Origin: Dehalococcoidia bacterium
Lineage (GTDB): Bacteria > Chloroflexota > Dehalococcoidia > JACPQF01
Reading direction: 5' to 3'
NCBI GenBank assembly: GCA_030650265.1
Contig: JAUSEJ010000561.1
Location: 1-5,255 of the forward strand
Length of the DNA: 5,255 nt
Made by a program: the position numbers and the translations under genes. The notes beneath the pieces were generated by a model that was given only the letters and a program-made list of their open reading frames with translations, made no database searches and was not told where the DNA came from. Below are positions 1 through 4,923 of this stretch, in pieces (within the stretch, counting starts at the first letter, position 1; the number at the start of each line of letters is the position of its first letter).

Positions 1-470
1 CGCCGGATATCCGGCATGAAGCCGATAGCTTTGATATATCCCACCAAGAAGGCGATGCGGATGGCCCCCTCGATAAGATTGCTCACCAGGGATGATTCTA
101 TGTTACTATCTAGCCACCCGATGAGGAAGAGCGGCGCCAGGAAGAAAACGGTTACCACGAAGAAAAGGGCCGTCCCCATCATGCCCCACATCATTCTCGG
201 CGTGATTTCGACCTTCTCTTCGACCATCGCTTCGTTAGCAGAATATAGTAGGGTTCTTATGCCCAGGACGAGCGTGTCCCAGAGCATGGTCATACCTCTT
301 AGGAACGGCAGCTTCGCCCACGAACTAGTATAGATTGAGCCCTTGAGTTGCTCACTATGGACGACTATCTCCCCGTCAAGGTGACGAACGGCAACAGCCA
401 TATGCCGCTGTCCGCGCATCATTACACCCTCTATAACTGCTTGCCCACCATAGGAAATTTGCTTGGCCAA
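1..470 (-). CDS. yqhQ: DUF1385 (YqhQ-like) membrane protein, N-terminal half, cut by window edge
   Basis: The frame runs from 470 off the left edge, giving 156 complete codons of a family usually about 300 residues long. Residues 7-20 read YGGQAVIEGVMMRG, the hallmark of DUF1385/YqhQ proteins. A hydrophobic segment at about 94-119 and another at about 131-152 look membrane-spanning, and the visible end (GFMPDIR) matches the usual loop after the second segment. The biochemical role of this family is not established; it is often found beside rpmE and prfA/prmC, and here it follows rpmE. I chose the TTG at 470-468 because GAGGAG lies 9 nt upstream, the conserved motif begins six residues later, and no ATG in this frame lies upstream near that site. 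The strong terminator after rpmE implies either its own promoter or read-through; no clear promoter is visible. Confidence 0.88.
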   Translation of the reverse strand, partial: MAKQISYGGQAVIEGVMMRGQRHMAVAVRHLDGEIVVHSEQLKGSIYTSSWAKLPFLRGMTMLWDTLVLGIRTLLYSANEAMVEEKVEITPRMMWGMMGTALFFVVTVFFLAPLFLIGWLDSNIESSLVSNLIEGAIRIAFLVGYIKAIGFMPDIR

Positions 471-479
471 TGGTAATGT

Positions 480-485
480 CTCCTC
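480..485 (-). promoter_or_regulatory. ribosome binding site that sets the yqhQ TTG start
   Basis: The minus strand reads GAGGAG here, 9 nt before the TTG at 470-468. An ATG at 488-486 overlaps this motif, but it is in another frame and does not lead into the YGGQAVIEGVMMRG protein. Confidence 0.6.
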
Positions 486-508
486 ATGGTAAAAGAACCG
501 TTACCGGA

Positions 509-538
509 GGGCGAAACCTTCCGCGGAAGGATTCGCCC
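509..538. repeat. GC-rich palindrome between rpmE and yqhQ
   Basis: GGGCGAA (509-515) pairs with TTCGCCC (532-538). After one A-A mismatch, CCTTCC (517-522) pairs with GGAAGG (525-530). The whole element is a near-perfect palindrome of 30 bp. Neither strand has a T-run after it, so it is not a classical intrinsic terminator. It lies in the untranslated stretch just ahead of the yqhQ ribosome binding site. It could be a dispersed REP-like palindrome, a transcript-stabilising hairpin or a protein site; the sequence alone does not decide. Confidence 0.6.
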
Positions 539-562
539 CCGCCTAATGGAATGCCTCCTAAC

Positions 563-596
563 AAAAAAGAGCACGAGCATGGTGCTCTGCTCTTTT
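563..596 (-). terminator. intrinsic terminator of the rplU-rpmA-rpmE operon
   Basis: The stem has nine pairs (AAAAGAGCA 565-573 with TGCTCTTTT 588-596), one bulged C at 574, then five more pairs (GAGCA 575-579 with TGCTC 583-587) around a three-base loop. On the minus strand the hairpin runs straight into a T-tract (complement of the A-run 563-568). It begins 18 bp after the rpmE stop codon. The A/T-rich base of the stem gives some symmetry, but no gene converges from the left, so termination on the minus strand is the natural reading. Confidence 0.9.
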
Positions 597-614
597 CCTT
601 GGCTTCCAGCCTAA

Positions 615-815
615 TTATGCTAGTTTGAAACGCTTCTTGAAGCGTTCGACCCTACCCTGCGTATCGACGATTCGCTGCTCACCGGTAAAAAATGGATGAC
701 ATTTGCTGCAAATGTCGATTCTCAGCAGTGGCTTAGTCGAGCCCGTCTCGAAGTCATTGCCGCAGGCGCAATGTACTGTGGCTTTGACGTATTTGGGATG
801 AATCTTTTCTTTCAT
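615..815 (-). CDS. rpmE: 50S ribosomal protein L31, zinc-binding type
   Basis: This 66-residue protein is full length for L31, a small protein of the large subunit that helps bridge it to the small subunit. It opens MKEKIHPKY, and the conserved block [13 protein letters not shown] lies at 35-47. Four cysteines at 16, 18, 36 and 39 form the CxC...CxxC zinc site, so this is the C+ form, which in many bacteria is replaced by a cysteine-free paralogue under zinc limitation. No Zur-like operator was recognised nearby. The ATG at 815 is preceded by AGGAGAGG (827-834 on the complement), somewhat far upstream. It is the last gene before a strong terminator, 91 bp after rpmA. Confidence 0.97.
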   Translation of the reverse strand: MKEKIHPKYVKATVHCACGNDFETGSTKPLLRIDICSKCHPFFTGEQRIVDTQGRVERFKKRFKLA

Positions 816-906
816 TTCGAGGTCTGCCTCTCCTAGTCTCTTGTGACGATGCCGGGATATACCATTCGGGGCTCAATTCTTGTGCCCCAACTACTGGCGG
901 TGGCGA

Positions 907-1164
907 CTATGCGGCCGCGTAGACACTCACACGCTTCTTATCGCGCGTCTCGTGCTCGAATTTGACGGCGCCGTTGATCAAGGCAAAGAGCGTATGATCC
1001 CGTCCTATGCCAACGTTGTTGCCAGGATTGAACTGAGTGCCGCGCTGTCTAACGATGATAGTGCCCGCGTTGATGACCTGCCCGTCGTATCGCTTCACGC
1101 CCAGCCTCTGCGAGGCGCTATCCCGTCCGTTTCGCGAGCTGCCCACTCCCTTTTTATGTGCCAT
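907..1164 (-). CDS. rpmA: 50S ribosomal protein L27
   Basis: This 85-residue protein is full length for L27, whose N-terminal tail reaches toward the peptidyl-transferase centre. It begins [16 protein letters not shown] and carries the usual core [10 protein letters not shown], the IIVRQRGT block, and [11 protein letters not shown]. The tail starts directly at MAHKKG. It therefore lacks the extra N-terminal peptide that Bacillota L27 has removed by the Prp protease, and indeed no prp gene sits between rplU and rpmA. The ATG at 1164 has a good GGAGGT site 8 nt upstream (1173-1178). It lies 78 bp after rplU and is presumably cotranscribed with it. The obg gene that often follows rpmA is absent here; rpmE follows instead. 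Confidence 0.98.
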   Translation of the reverse strand: MAHKKGVGSSRNGRDSASQRLGVKRYDGQVINAGTIIVRQRGTQFNPGNNVGIGRDHTLFALINGAVKFEHETRDKKRVSVYAAA

Positions 1165-1242
1165 ATTGATCTACCTCCATTCCTTCCTCGCGGGAAGGGT
1201 TCCAAGATTGCCGTAAAAACCGGCCGGACCGTCGAGCCACTA

Positions 1243-1554
1243 TTAGGCCACAATCTTCTTGATAGCGAGAGATGTGAACAGTTGTCTATGGCCCTGCTTC
1301 TTAGTGTACCGTGTCTTGGGCTTGTACTTGAACACCGTGATCTTTGGACCCTGTCCCTGGCGCACCACTTGAGCGACGATTTTTGCTCCTTCGACCACCG
1401 GCTGGCCAACTCTGATCTGGCCGCCGTCCTCGACGAGAAGAACTCTATCGATCTCAACCGTATCGCCAACGGGGACCGGCAGACGCTCGACGTCGATGAC
1501 CTGTCCTACCGATACTTTATACTGCTTGCCACCAGTCTTGATGGTTGCGTACAA
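1243..1554 (-). CDS. rplU: 50S ribosomal protein L21, TTG start
   Basis: From the TTG at 1554-1552 the protein is 103 residues, the typical length of L21, and begins (M)YATIKTGGKQYKV like most family members. L21 binds 23S rRNA in the large subunit. The C-terminus has the usual GHRQLFTSLAIKKI block. An ATG at 1581 would add nine residues, but I prefer TTG. GGGGAGG lies 6 nt before the TTG (1561-1567), whereas the ATG at 1581 sits at or next to the predicted transcription start and has no ribosome site. It is the first gene of the rplU-rpmA-rpmE cluster, under the consensus promoter at 1590-1618. Confidence 0.96.
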   Translation of the reverse strand: MYATIKTGGKQYKVSVGQVIDVERLPVPVGDTVEIDRVLLVEDGGQIRVGQPVVEGAKIVAQVVRQGQGPKITVFKYKPKTRYTKKQGHRQLFTSLAIKKIVA

Positions 1555-1560
1555 ACGAAG

Positions 1561-1567
1561 CCTCCCC
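1561..1567 (-). promoter_or_regulatory. ribosome binding site that sets the rplU TTG start
   Basis: The minus strand reads GGGGAGG here, 6 nt before the TTG at 1554. It lies inside the nine codons that an ATG start at 1581 would add, which argues that those codons are leader rather than protein. Confidence 0.75.
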
Positions 1568-1589
1568 TTATTCATGGTCACAACGGCTA

Positions 1590-1618
1590 ATTATACCCAC
1601 CCCGTCCAGGCTTGTCAA
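1590..1618 (-). promoter_or_regulatory. consensus sigma70-type promoter of rplU-rpmA-rpmE
   Basis: On the minus strand TTGACA (1613-1618) is followed by exactly 17 bp and TATAAT (1590-1595), a perfect match to the housekeeping consensus in both boxes. Transcription should start near 1582-1584, leaving a leader of about 30 nt that holds the rplU ribosome site. The -35 box lies within one of the CTTGNCAAG repeats at this site. Confidence 0.88.
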
Positions 1619-1652
1619 GGTCCATGCTAGATCGATCCCATGCTTGACAAGG
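1606..1652. repeat. 15-bp repeats spaced 16/32 bp over the rplU promoter
   Basis: CCAGGCTTGTCAAGG (1606-1620) and CCATGCTTGACAAGG (1638-1652) match at 13 of 15 positions, 32 bp apart. A weaker middle copy starts exactly halfway at 1622 and shares CCATGCT and a following G. Each strong copy holds an odd palindrome CTTG-N-CAAG, so the pair also reads as an inverted repeat. The copy at 1606 contains the -35 box of the rplU promoter. The spacing is close to three turns of the helix, as expected for a protein binding on one face. It may be a regulator site or chance; no regulator gene is nearby. Confidence 0.5.
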
Positions 1653-1807
1653 CACCCGCGGGCCATGATGTGTACAAACGCCTCCCCAAAGGATTGGTCC
1701 TAGTGCTAAGATGGGTTACTGTCGCCAAGGAATGGTAATCTAGGAAGAAGAGAGGGGATGATATACACTGGGTCATCTTGTGCAGTATCAGTAGATACGT
1801 GAAGCCC

Positions 1808-2236
1808 TCAGGTCAATGGATGGCGCCACTTCAAGCCTGGGAACCGGCTGTAGTCACGATCAGTGGTGACCCATTCGCTTCCCGATTCGATGGCCAGCGC
1901 CGCCAAGTAAGCATCAGGCATCTGGTTGCCCTTTGCCCCGGTCGCTTCACACAGACGCTTGAAGATATCCCAATGCCTCTGCCCGGGCGCAATATGTACT
2001 GCGTTGGGCTGGCTGCGAATCATTTGGACGAATGCGATACCAGAAGCCAGATCGCTTGGGGGAATTAAGATGCGTGGATGCGTGACCACTCTGAGAAATC
2101 CACTAAGCACTAGCTCAGAAAACCCGTAAGCCTGATCGCCGTTGATCAACTCCTCTAACCATTCTTGATAAGCAAGATGCTCCGGGGCATCCGATCGATG
2201 GGCGTAGACGAGTACATTGACATCAGTGAGGATCAT
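1808..2236 (-). CDS. vapC: VapC-type PIN-domain ribonuclease toxin
   Basis: This 142-residue protein is a single PIN domain. Acidic residues that would bind the catalytic metal appear in the usual order: D5 in LTDVNVLVYA, E41 in FSELVLSGF, D108 in MPDAYLAALA, and D126 (with D128 close by) in VTTDRDYSRF. VapC toxins cut specific RNAs, commonly tRNA or rRNA, and are held inactive by their antitoxin; the target of this one cannot be read from the sequence. The VTTDRDYSRFPGLKWRHPL ending is typical of the family. The gene overlaps the antitoxin gene by 14 bp, which suggests translational coupling, and its own ribosome site is weak. All expected catalytic residues are present, so it looks functional. 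No terminator is evident after it. Confidence 0.93.
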   Translation of the reverse strand: MILTDVNVLVYAHRSDAPEHLAYQEWLEELINGDQAYGFSELVLSGFLRVVTHPRILIPPSDLASGIAFVQMIRSQPNAVHIAPGQRHWDIFKRLCEATGAKGNQMPDAYLAALAIESGSEWVTTDRDYSRFPGLKWRHPLT

Positions 2237-2474
2237 TTGAAGATTCCATCACGTCCAACTGTGCCGAAGAGTCATCCAAGTCCACGCCCGGGAGCAATCC
2301 CTCGCCGTCAAAAGTGATCAAGCGGATCGGCTCACGTTGTTCGTAGCGGCGCTGCCGTGACAGATACACTCGCAACGCGTCTTCGATGATGGATGTTACA
2401 CTCTTACCGCTATGAACGGCCAACTGTCTGGCTTCTTTAAGAAGTTGTTCATCGATCCGCACGGTGGCTCTCAT
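2223..2474 (-). CDS. vapB: VapB-type ribbon-helix-helix antitoxin (DUF2191-like)
   Basis: This 83-residue protein has two parts. Residues 1-42 fit a ribbon-helix-helix DNA-binding fold: strand MRATVRID, a helix at about 9-22, and a second helix from about 26 to 40. The C-terminal part includes GEGLLPGVDLDDSSAQLDVME (57-77; key residues G57, G59, P62, G63, V64, D65, D67, D68), the conserved segment that in related antitoxins wraps around the PIN toxin. Such antitoxins dimerise, repress their own operon and neutralise VapC. It is the first gene of the pair. The ATG at 2474 fits the start of the ribbon strand, has no ribosome site, and lies 7 nt downstream of a -10 box, so the mRNA may be leaderless. 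Confidence 0.92.
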   Translation of the reverse strand: MRATVRIDEQLLKEARQLAVHSGKSVTSIIEDALRVYLSRQRRYEQREPIRLITFDGEGLLPGVDLDDSSAQLDVMESSNDPH

Positions 2475-2481
2475 GGATTAA

Positions 2482-2510
2482 ATCATATAGAAGTGACAGC
2501 AAGGTGTCAA
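2482..2510 (-). promoter_or_regulatory. sigma70-type promoter of vapBC, probably leaderless
   Basis: On the minus strand TTGACA (2505-2510) is followed by 17 bp and TATGAT (2482-2487, five of six to consensus). Only seven bases separate the -10 box from the vapB ATG. Transcription should therefore begin at or within a base or two of the start codon. Confidence 0.82.
2494..2509. promoter_or_regulatory. candidate VapB operator inside the vapBC promoter
   Basis: TGACA (2494-2498) and TGTCA (2505-2509) form an inverted repeat with a 6-bp gap, centre-to-centre spacing 11 bp, about one helical turn. It overlaps the -35 box and most of the spacer, so a bound ribbon-helix-helix dimer pair would block polymerase. 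Autoregulation is the family norm; that this exact site is used is inference. Confidence 0.55.
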
Positions 2511-2564
2511 TGGGCTTTTCTGTCAAGGCATGGCGTCGTCGCGCCCACCACCTTTGCTCTGGCT

Positions 2565-2593
2565 TTGTTGTTCTAACGTCGTTCTGTTATAAT
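2565..2593 (+). promoter_or_regulatory. extended -10 promoter of ruvB
   Basis: A perfect TATAAT at 2588-2593 is preceded by TG at 2585-2586, the extended -10 motif. With a 17-bp spacer the -35 position holds TTGTTG (2565-2570), only half matching consensus, which an extended -10 can compensate. It would give a leader of roughly 40 nt before the ruvB ATG. It starts 91 bp beyond the vapB start codon, so ruvB and vapBC are divergently transcribed from separate promoters. Confidence 0.72.
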
Positions 2594-2639
2594 TCACCTT
2601 GCAGATGCGTGGTGGTCCGCGAGAAAGTGGGAAGAATCA

Positions 2640-3668
2640 ATGGCCGATCGTCTGATTTCGCCAGTAGCCAAGGAAGAGGATCTGAGCCTCGACAATAGCC
2701 TGCGCCCGAAGCGCCTGGATGATTTTGTCGGGCAGGGTAAGATGAAGGAGAACTTGAAGATCGCCATTGCCGCGGCGAAGATGAGGGATGAGGCCCTCGA
2801 TCATGTCCTGTTCTACGGGCCCCCGGGTCTGGGCAAAACGACTCTGGCGAACGTAATTGCCCACGAGATGGGATCGAGCATGAAGGTGACCTCCGGCGCT
2901 GCTGTCGAGCGTCAGGGCGACCTGGCGGCTATTCTGAGCACTATACATAAGGGTGACGTCCTTTTCATCGACGAGATCCATCGTTTGAGTCGCGTTGTCG
3001 AGGAGTTTCTATATCCGGCCATCGAGGATTTCGTCATAGACATCATGATCGGCAAAGGACCGGGGGCGCAGAGCATCCGCCTGAGTCTGCCCCATTTCAC
3101 GATCATCGGCGCTACCACCCGATTTGCTATGCTGACGGCGCCTCTCCGAAACCGCTTCGGCAATATATACCGCCTGGATTTCTACGACGAGGAAGCCATC
3201 CTGAGCATTGTCACTCGCTCGGCCCGTATTCTCGCCATCGAGATCGACAAGGGTGGGGCGAAGGAGATCGCCATGCGTTCCCGGGGTACGCCCCGGGTGG
3301 CCAATCGCCTGTTGCGCAGGGTGAGGGATTACGCCCAGGTGAAGGGAAAAGGAGTGATCACCCATGACATTGCCAATGAAGCCCTGTCGTGTCTCGAGAT
3401 AGACCATCTGGGGCTGGACGAAATCGACCGGCGGGTGTTGCTGGCAATAGTCGAGAAATTTGAGGGCGGTCCCGTAGGCCTCGAAACCATCGCTGCCTCC
3501 ATAAGCGAAGAGGCCGATACCATAATGGACGTTTACGAGCCGTTCCTCCTCCAACTGGGTTTCATCAACCGCACACCAAGGGGCAGGGTAGCCACGAGGT
3601 TGGCCTACGAGCATCTTGGCCTGGCCCCCAAGAATGCTACCCCAGCGGCCCAGCCACCGTTGTGGTAG
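2640..3668 (+). CDS. ruvB: Holliday junction branch-migration ATPase RuvB
   Basis: RuvB is the hexameric AAA+ motor that, with RuvA, drives branch migration of Holliday junctions during recombinational repair. The 342-residue protein is full length. After the N-terminal [12 protein letters not shown] (21-32) it has Walker [10 protein letters not shown] at 60-68, Walker B VLFIDE at 107-112 followed by HRL, the sensor-1 region GATTR at 157-161, the arginine-finger segment LRNRFG at 169-174 (R170), and sensor-2 GTPRVANR at 216-223. The C-terminal winged helix ends with [15 protein letters not shown] and [12 protein letters not shown]. The usual LRDRFG is LRNRFG here, a mild change. The ATG at 2640 is preceded by a modest GGGAAG. 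ruvA and ruvC are not adjacent. It has its own promoter. Confidence 0.99.
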   Translation: MADRLISPVAKEEDLSLDNSLRPKRLDDFVGQGKMKENLKIAIAAAKMRDEALDHVLFYGPPGLGKTTLANVIAHEMGSSMKVTSGAAVERQGDLAAILSTIHKGDVLFIDEIHRLSRVVEEFLYPAIEDFVIDIMIGKGPGAQSIRLSLPHFTIIGATTRFAMLTAPLRNRFGNIYRLDFYDEEAILSIVTRSARILAIEIDKGGAKEIAMRSRGTPRVANRLLRRVRDYAQVKGKGVITHDIANEALSCLEIDHLGLDEIDRRVLLAIVEKFEGGPVGLETIAASISEEADTIMDVYEPFLLQLGFINRTPRGRVATRLAYEHLGLAPKNATPAAQPPLW

Positions 3669-3682
3669 GGGCGACGAAGCCA

Positions 3683-3710
3683 TCAGAAATCAGCGGTCAG
3701 TGTTCAGCAA
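3683..3710. repeat. four tandem TCAGNNN heptamers
   Basis: TCAG occurs at 3683, 3690, 3697 and 3704, exactly 7 bp apart, with the remaining three bases of each unit variable (AAA, CGG, TGT, CAA). It lies just after the ruvB stop codon, in non-coding sequence. A short tract with this regularity is likely a degraded dispersed repeat; no function is visible. Confidence 0.6.
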
Positions 3711-3723
3711 CGAAGGGGACGCC

Positions 3724-3798
3724 AAACACAAAGACACAAAGGCACTAAGGGTCGTTAGAAGGTTTGCGTCCTTTGCAGTCCCTGGTGTCTTTGTGTTT
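3724..3798. repeat. palindromic element built from CACAAAGR octamers
   Basis: The outer 14 bp are a perfect inverted repeat: AAACACAAAGACAC (3724-3737) against GTGTCTTTGTGTTT (3785-3798). The left arm is three tandem 8-bp units (CACAAAGA 3727, CACAAAGG 3735, CACTAAGG 3743). The right arm is a more diverged complement with further partial pairing (AGT 3777-3779, CCTTT 3770-3774). The whole could fold into an imperfect hairpin of about 75 nt. It has no coding capacity of its own. It may be a small non-autonomous repeat, and its hairpin followed by TTTTC could also weaken transcription leaving ruvB. Confidence 0.65.
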
Positions 3799-3845
3799 TC
3801 ATTTGCCGTAAACAAGAACGCTGACAGCGAACGAGGGAACCTGCC

Positions 3846-4418
3846 ATGAAACGTATCCTTCTCCATACTTGCTGTGGTCCCTGCTCGACCTACACGGTGA
3901 AGAGACTGCGAGAAGAGCTTCTGGCGGTCACAGGCTTCTGGTGCAACCCCAATATCCATCCCTTCACGGAACACCGGCGGCGGTTAGAGAATCTCGAGCG
4001 CTTCGCTCAAATCGTGCAGATGCCTCTGATCGTCGAAGAGGGATACGACATCATCGACTACCTGCGGGCGGTGGCCGGCTACGAGCGCGAGGGAGAGCGC
4101 TGTCTGATCTGCTATCGACTGCGTCTCGAAAGAACGGCGCAGGTGGCGTCCATGAAAGGTTTTGACTACTTCGGCACTACTCTGCTCATTAGCCCGTACC
4201 AGCAACACGACTCCCTCAAACAGATAGGCGAGGATATGGCTTCGCTGTATGGGGTGCCCTTTTACTACGAGGACTACCGATCCGGTTTCAAAGAAAGTCG
4301 CAACCTATCGCGGGAGCTAGACCTCTATCGCCAGCAGTATTGCGGCTGTGTCTTCAGCGAATGGGAAAGATTTCGGGACAAACCACCTCGCCGGGAAACG
4401 AAAATGACAGGGAAATGA
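3846..4418 (+). CDS. queH: epoxyqueuosine reductase QueH (DUF208)
   Basis: QueH reduces epoxyqueuosine in tRNA to queuosine, the last step of making that wobble-base modification; it is an iron-sulfur enzyme unrelated to QueG. The 190-residue protein shows the family's cysteine signature: LLHTCCGPC near the N-terminus (C9, C10, C13), RCLICYRLR (C86, C89) and QQYCGC (C166, C168). C33 is an additional cysteine in WCNPNIHP. The adjacent N-terminal pair and the central CxxC are the expected metal ligands. GTTLLISPYQQ (110-120) and YEDYRSGFKES (141-151) are also typical. The ATG at 3846 has GAGGGA 7 nt upstream (3833-3838). The last ten or so residues are charged and probably disordered. It ends 6 bp before the stop of the convergent ABC gene, with no terminator between. 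No other queuosine gene is in view. Confidence 0.95.
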   Translation: MKRILLHTCCGPCSTYTVKRLREELLAVTGFWCNPNIHPFTEHRRRLENLERFAQIVQMPLIVEEGYDIIDYLRAVAGYEREGERCLICYRLRLERTAQVASMKGFDYFGTTLLISPYQQHDSLKQIGEDMASLYGVPFYYEDYRSGFKESRNLSRELDLYRQQYCGCVFSEWERFRDKPPRRETKMTGK

Positions 4419-4424
4419 ATGCCA

Positions 4425-4922
4425 TTAGCCGGCAGGACCCGCTACCGGATCGCCAGAGTTGAAGCCCATCGAGTAGAGATTGTAGTAGAGGCCCCGGCTG
4501 GCAAGAAGTTCCTCCTGATTGCCCTGCTCGACAATGCGGCCATGATCTAGCACCACGATCCGGTCGGCGTTCTTGATCGTGGCCAGCCGGTGAGCAATTA
4601 CAAAAGCGGTCCGGCCTCTTAGAAGCCTCTGAAGGGCGGCCTGAACTATTACCTCGGTCTGCGTATCGACGCTGGCCGTGGCTTCGTCCAGAATCAGAAT
4701 GCGGGGGTTGGCGATGAGAGCGCGGGCGAAGCTAACAAGCTGTCTCTGGCCTACGCTCAGGTTAACCCCCCTTTCCCTTATCAACATATCGTATCCGTCC
4801 TCGAGGCGAACGATGAAGTCGTGGAGACCAAGTTCCTTTGCTACTTCGATTATCTCATCGTTGGTAGCGTTGAGTCGGCCGTAGCGGATGTTCTCTCTTA
4901 CTGTGGCGGAGAAGAGGAATGT
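4425..4922 (-). pseudogene. ABC exporter nucleotide-binding domain, C-terminal fragment cut by an intron
   Basis: The frame gives 165 residues and a TAA at 4425-4427. It opens TFLFSATVRENIRYG, the stretch just after the Q-loop of exporter-type ABC ATPases. It continues with the signature LSVGQRQ (usual LSGGQRQ; the V variant is also seen), Walker B RILILDEATASVD, and the H-loop in IAHRLATIKNADRI. The membrane domain and Walker A, which should come first, are missing. Upstream of 4923 homology ends and a stop appears in frame (4932-4934), where the group II intron begins. The boundary supplies G of a codon before ACA TTC, consistent with an original ETFLFS. The rest of the gene presumably lies beyond the intron. 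An internal ATG at 4787 exists, but a product from it would lack the ATP site. Substrate cannot be told. Confidence 0.88.
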
Positions 4923-4923
4923 C

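Noticed and set aside
16..333. A 105-codon open frame on the plus strand at the left end
   Set aside because: It is antisense to the DUF1385/YqhQ coding frame, which carries the family signature.
868..888. Hairpin GGGGC...GCCCC between rpmA and rpmE as a terminator or attenuator
   Set aside because: The stem is only five solid pairs plus two after a mismatch, with no T-run on the minus strand. rpmE lies downstream in the same presumed operon.
1182..1198. Small hairpin CCTTCC-TCGCG-GGAAGG between rplU and rpmA
   Set aside because: Six pairs with no T-run and no further support; chance or a minor processing site cannot be told apart.
880..1590. A 236-codon open frame on the plus strand
   Set aside because: It lies antisense across rpmA and rplU, which are unmistakable, and its translation has no recognisable domain. 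It is a shadow of the biased codon use of those genes.
1644..1672. A plus-strand promoter using the second TTGACA
   Set aside because: At 16-19 bp spacing there is no acceptable -10 box, and no plus-strand gene follows.
3009..3683. A 224-codon open frame on the minus strand opposite ruvB
   Set aside because: It is antisense to the well-conserved RuvB coding sequence and shows no family features.
3683..3798. CRISPR array
   Set aside because: The repeat units are 7-8 bp in direct tandem, with no spacers and no cas genes.
4425..4787. A complete small ABC protein starting at the ATG at 4787
   Set aside because: The frame and clear homology continue upstream of this ATG to 4922, and the Walker A motif is missing, so it is a fragment of a longer gene.
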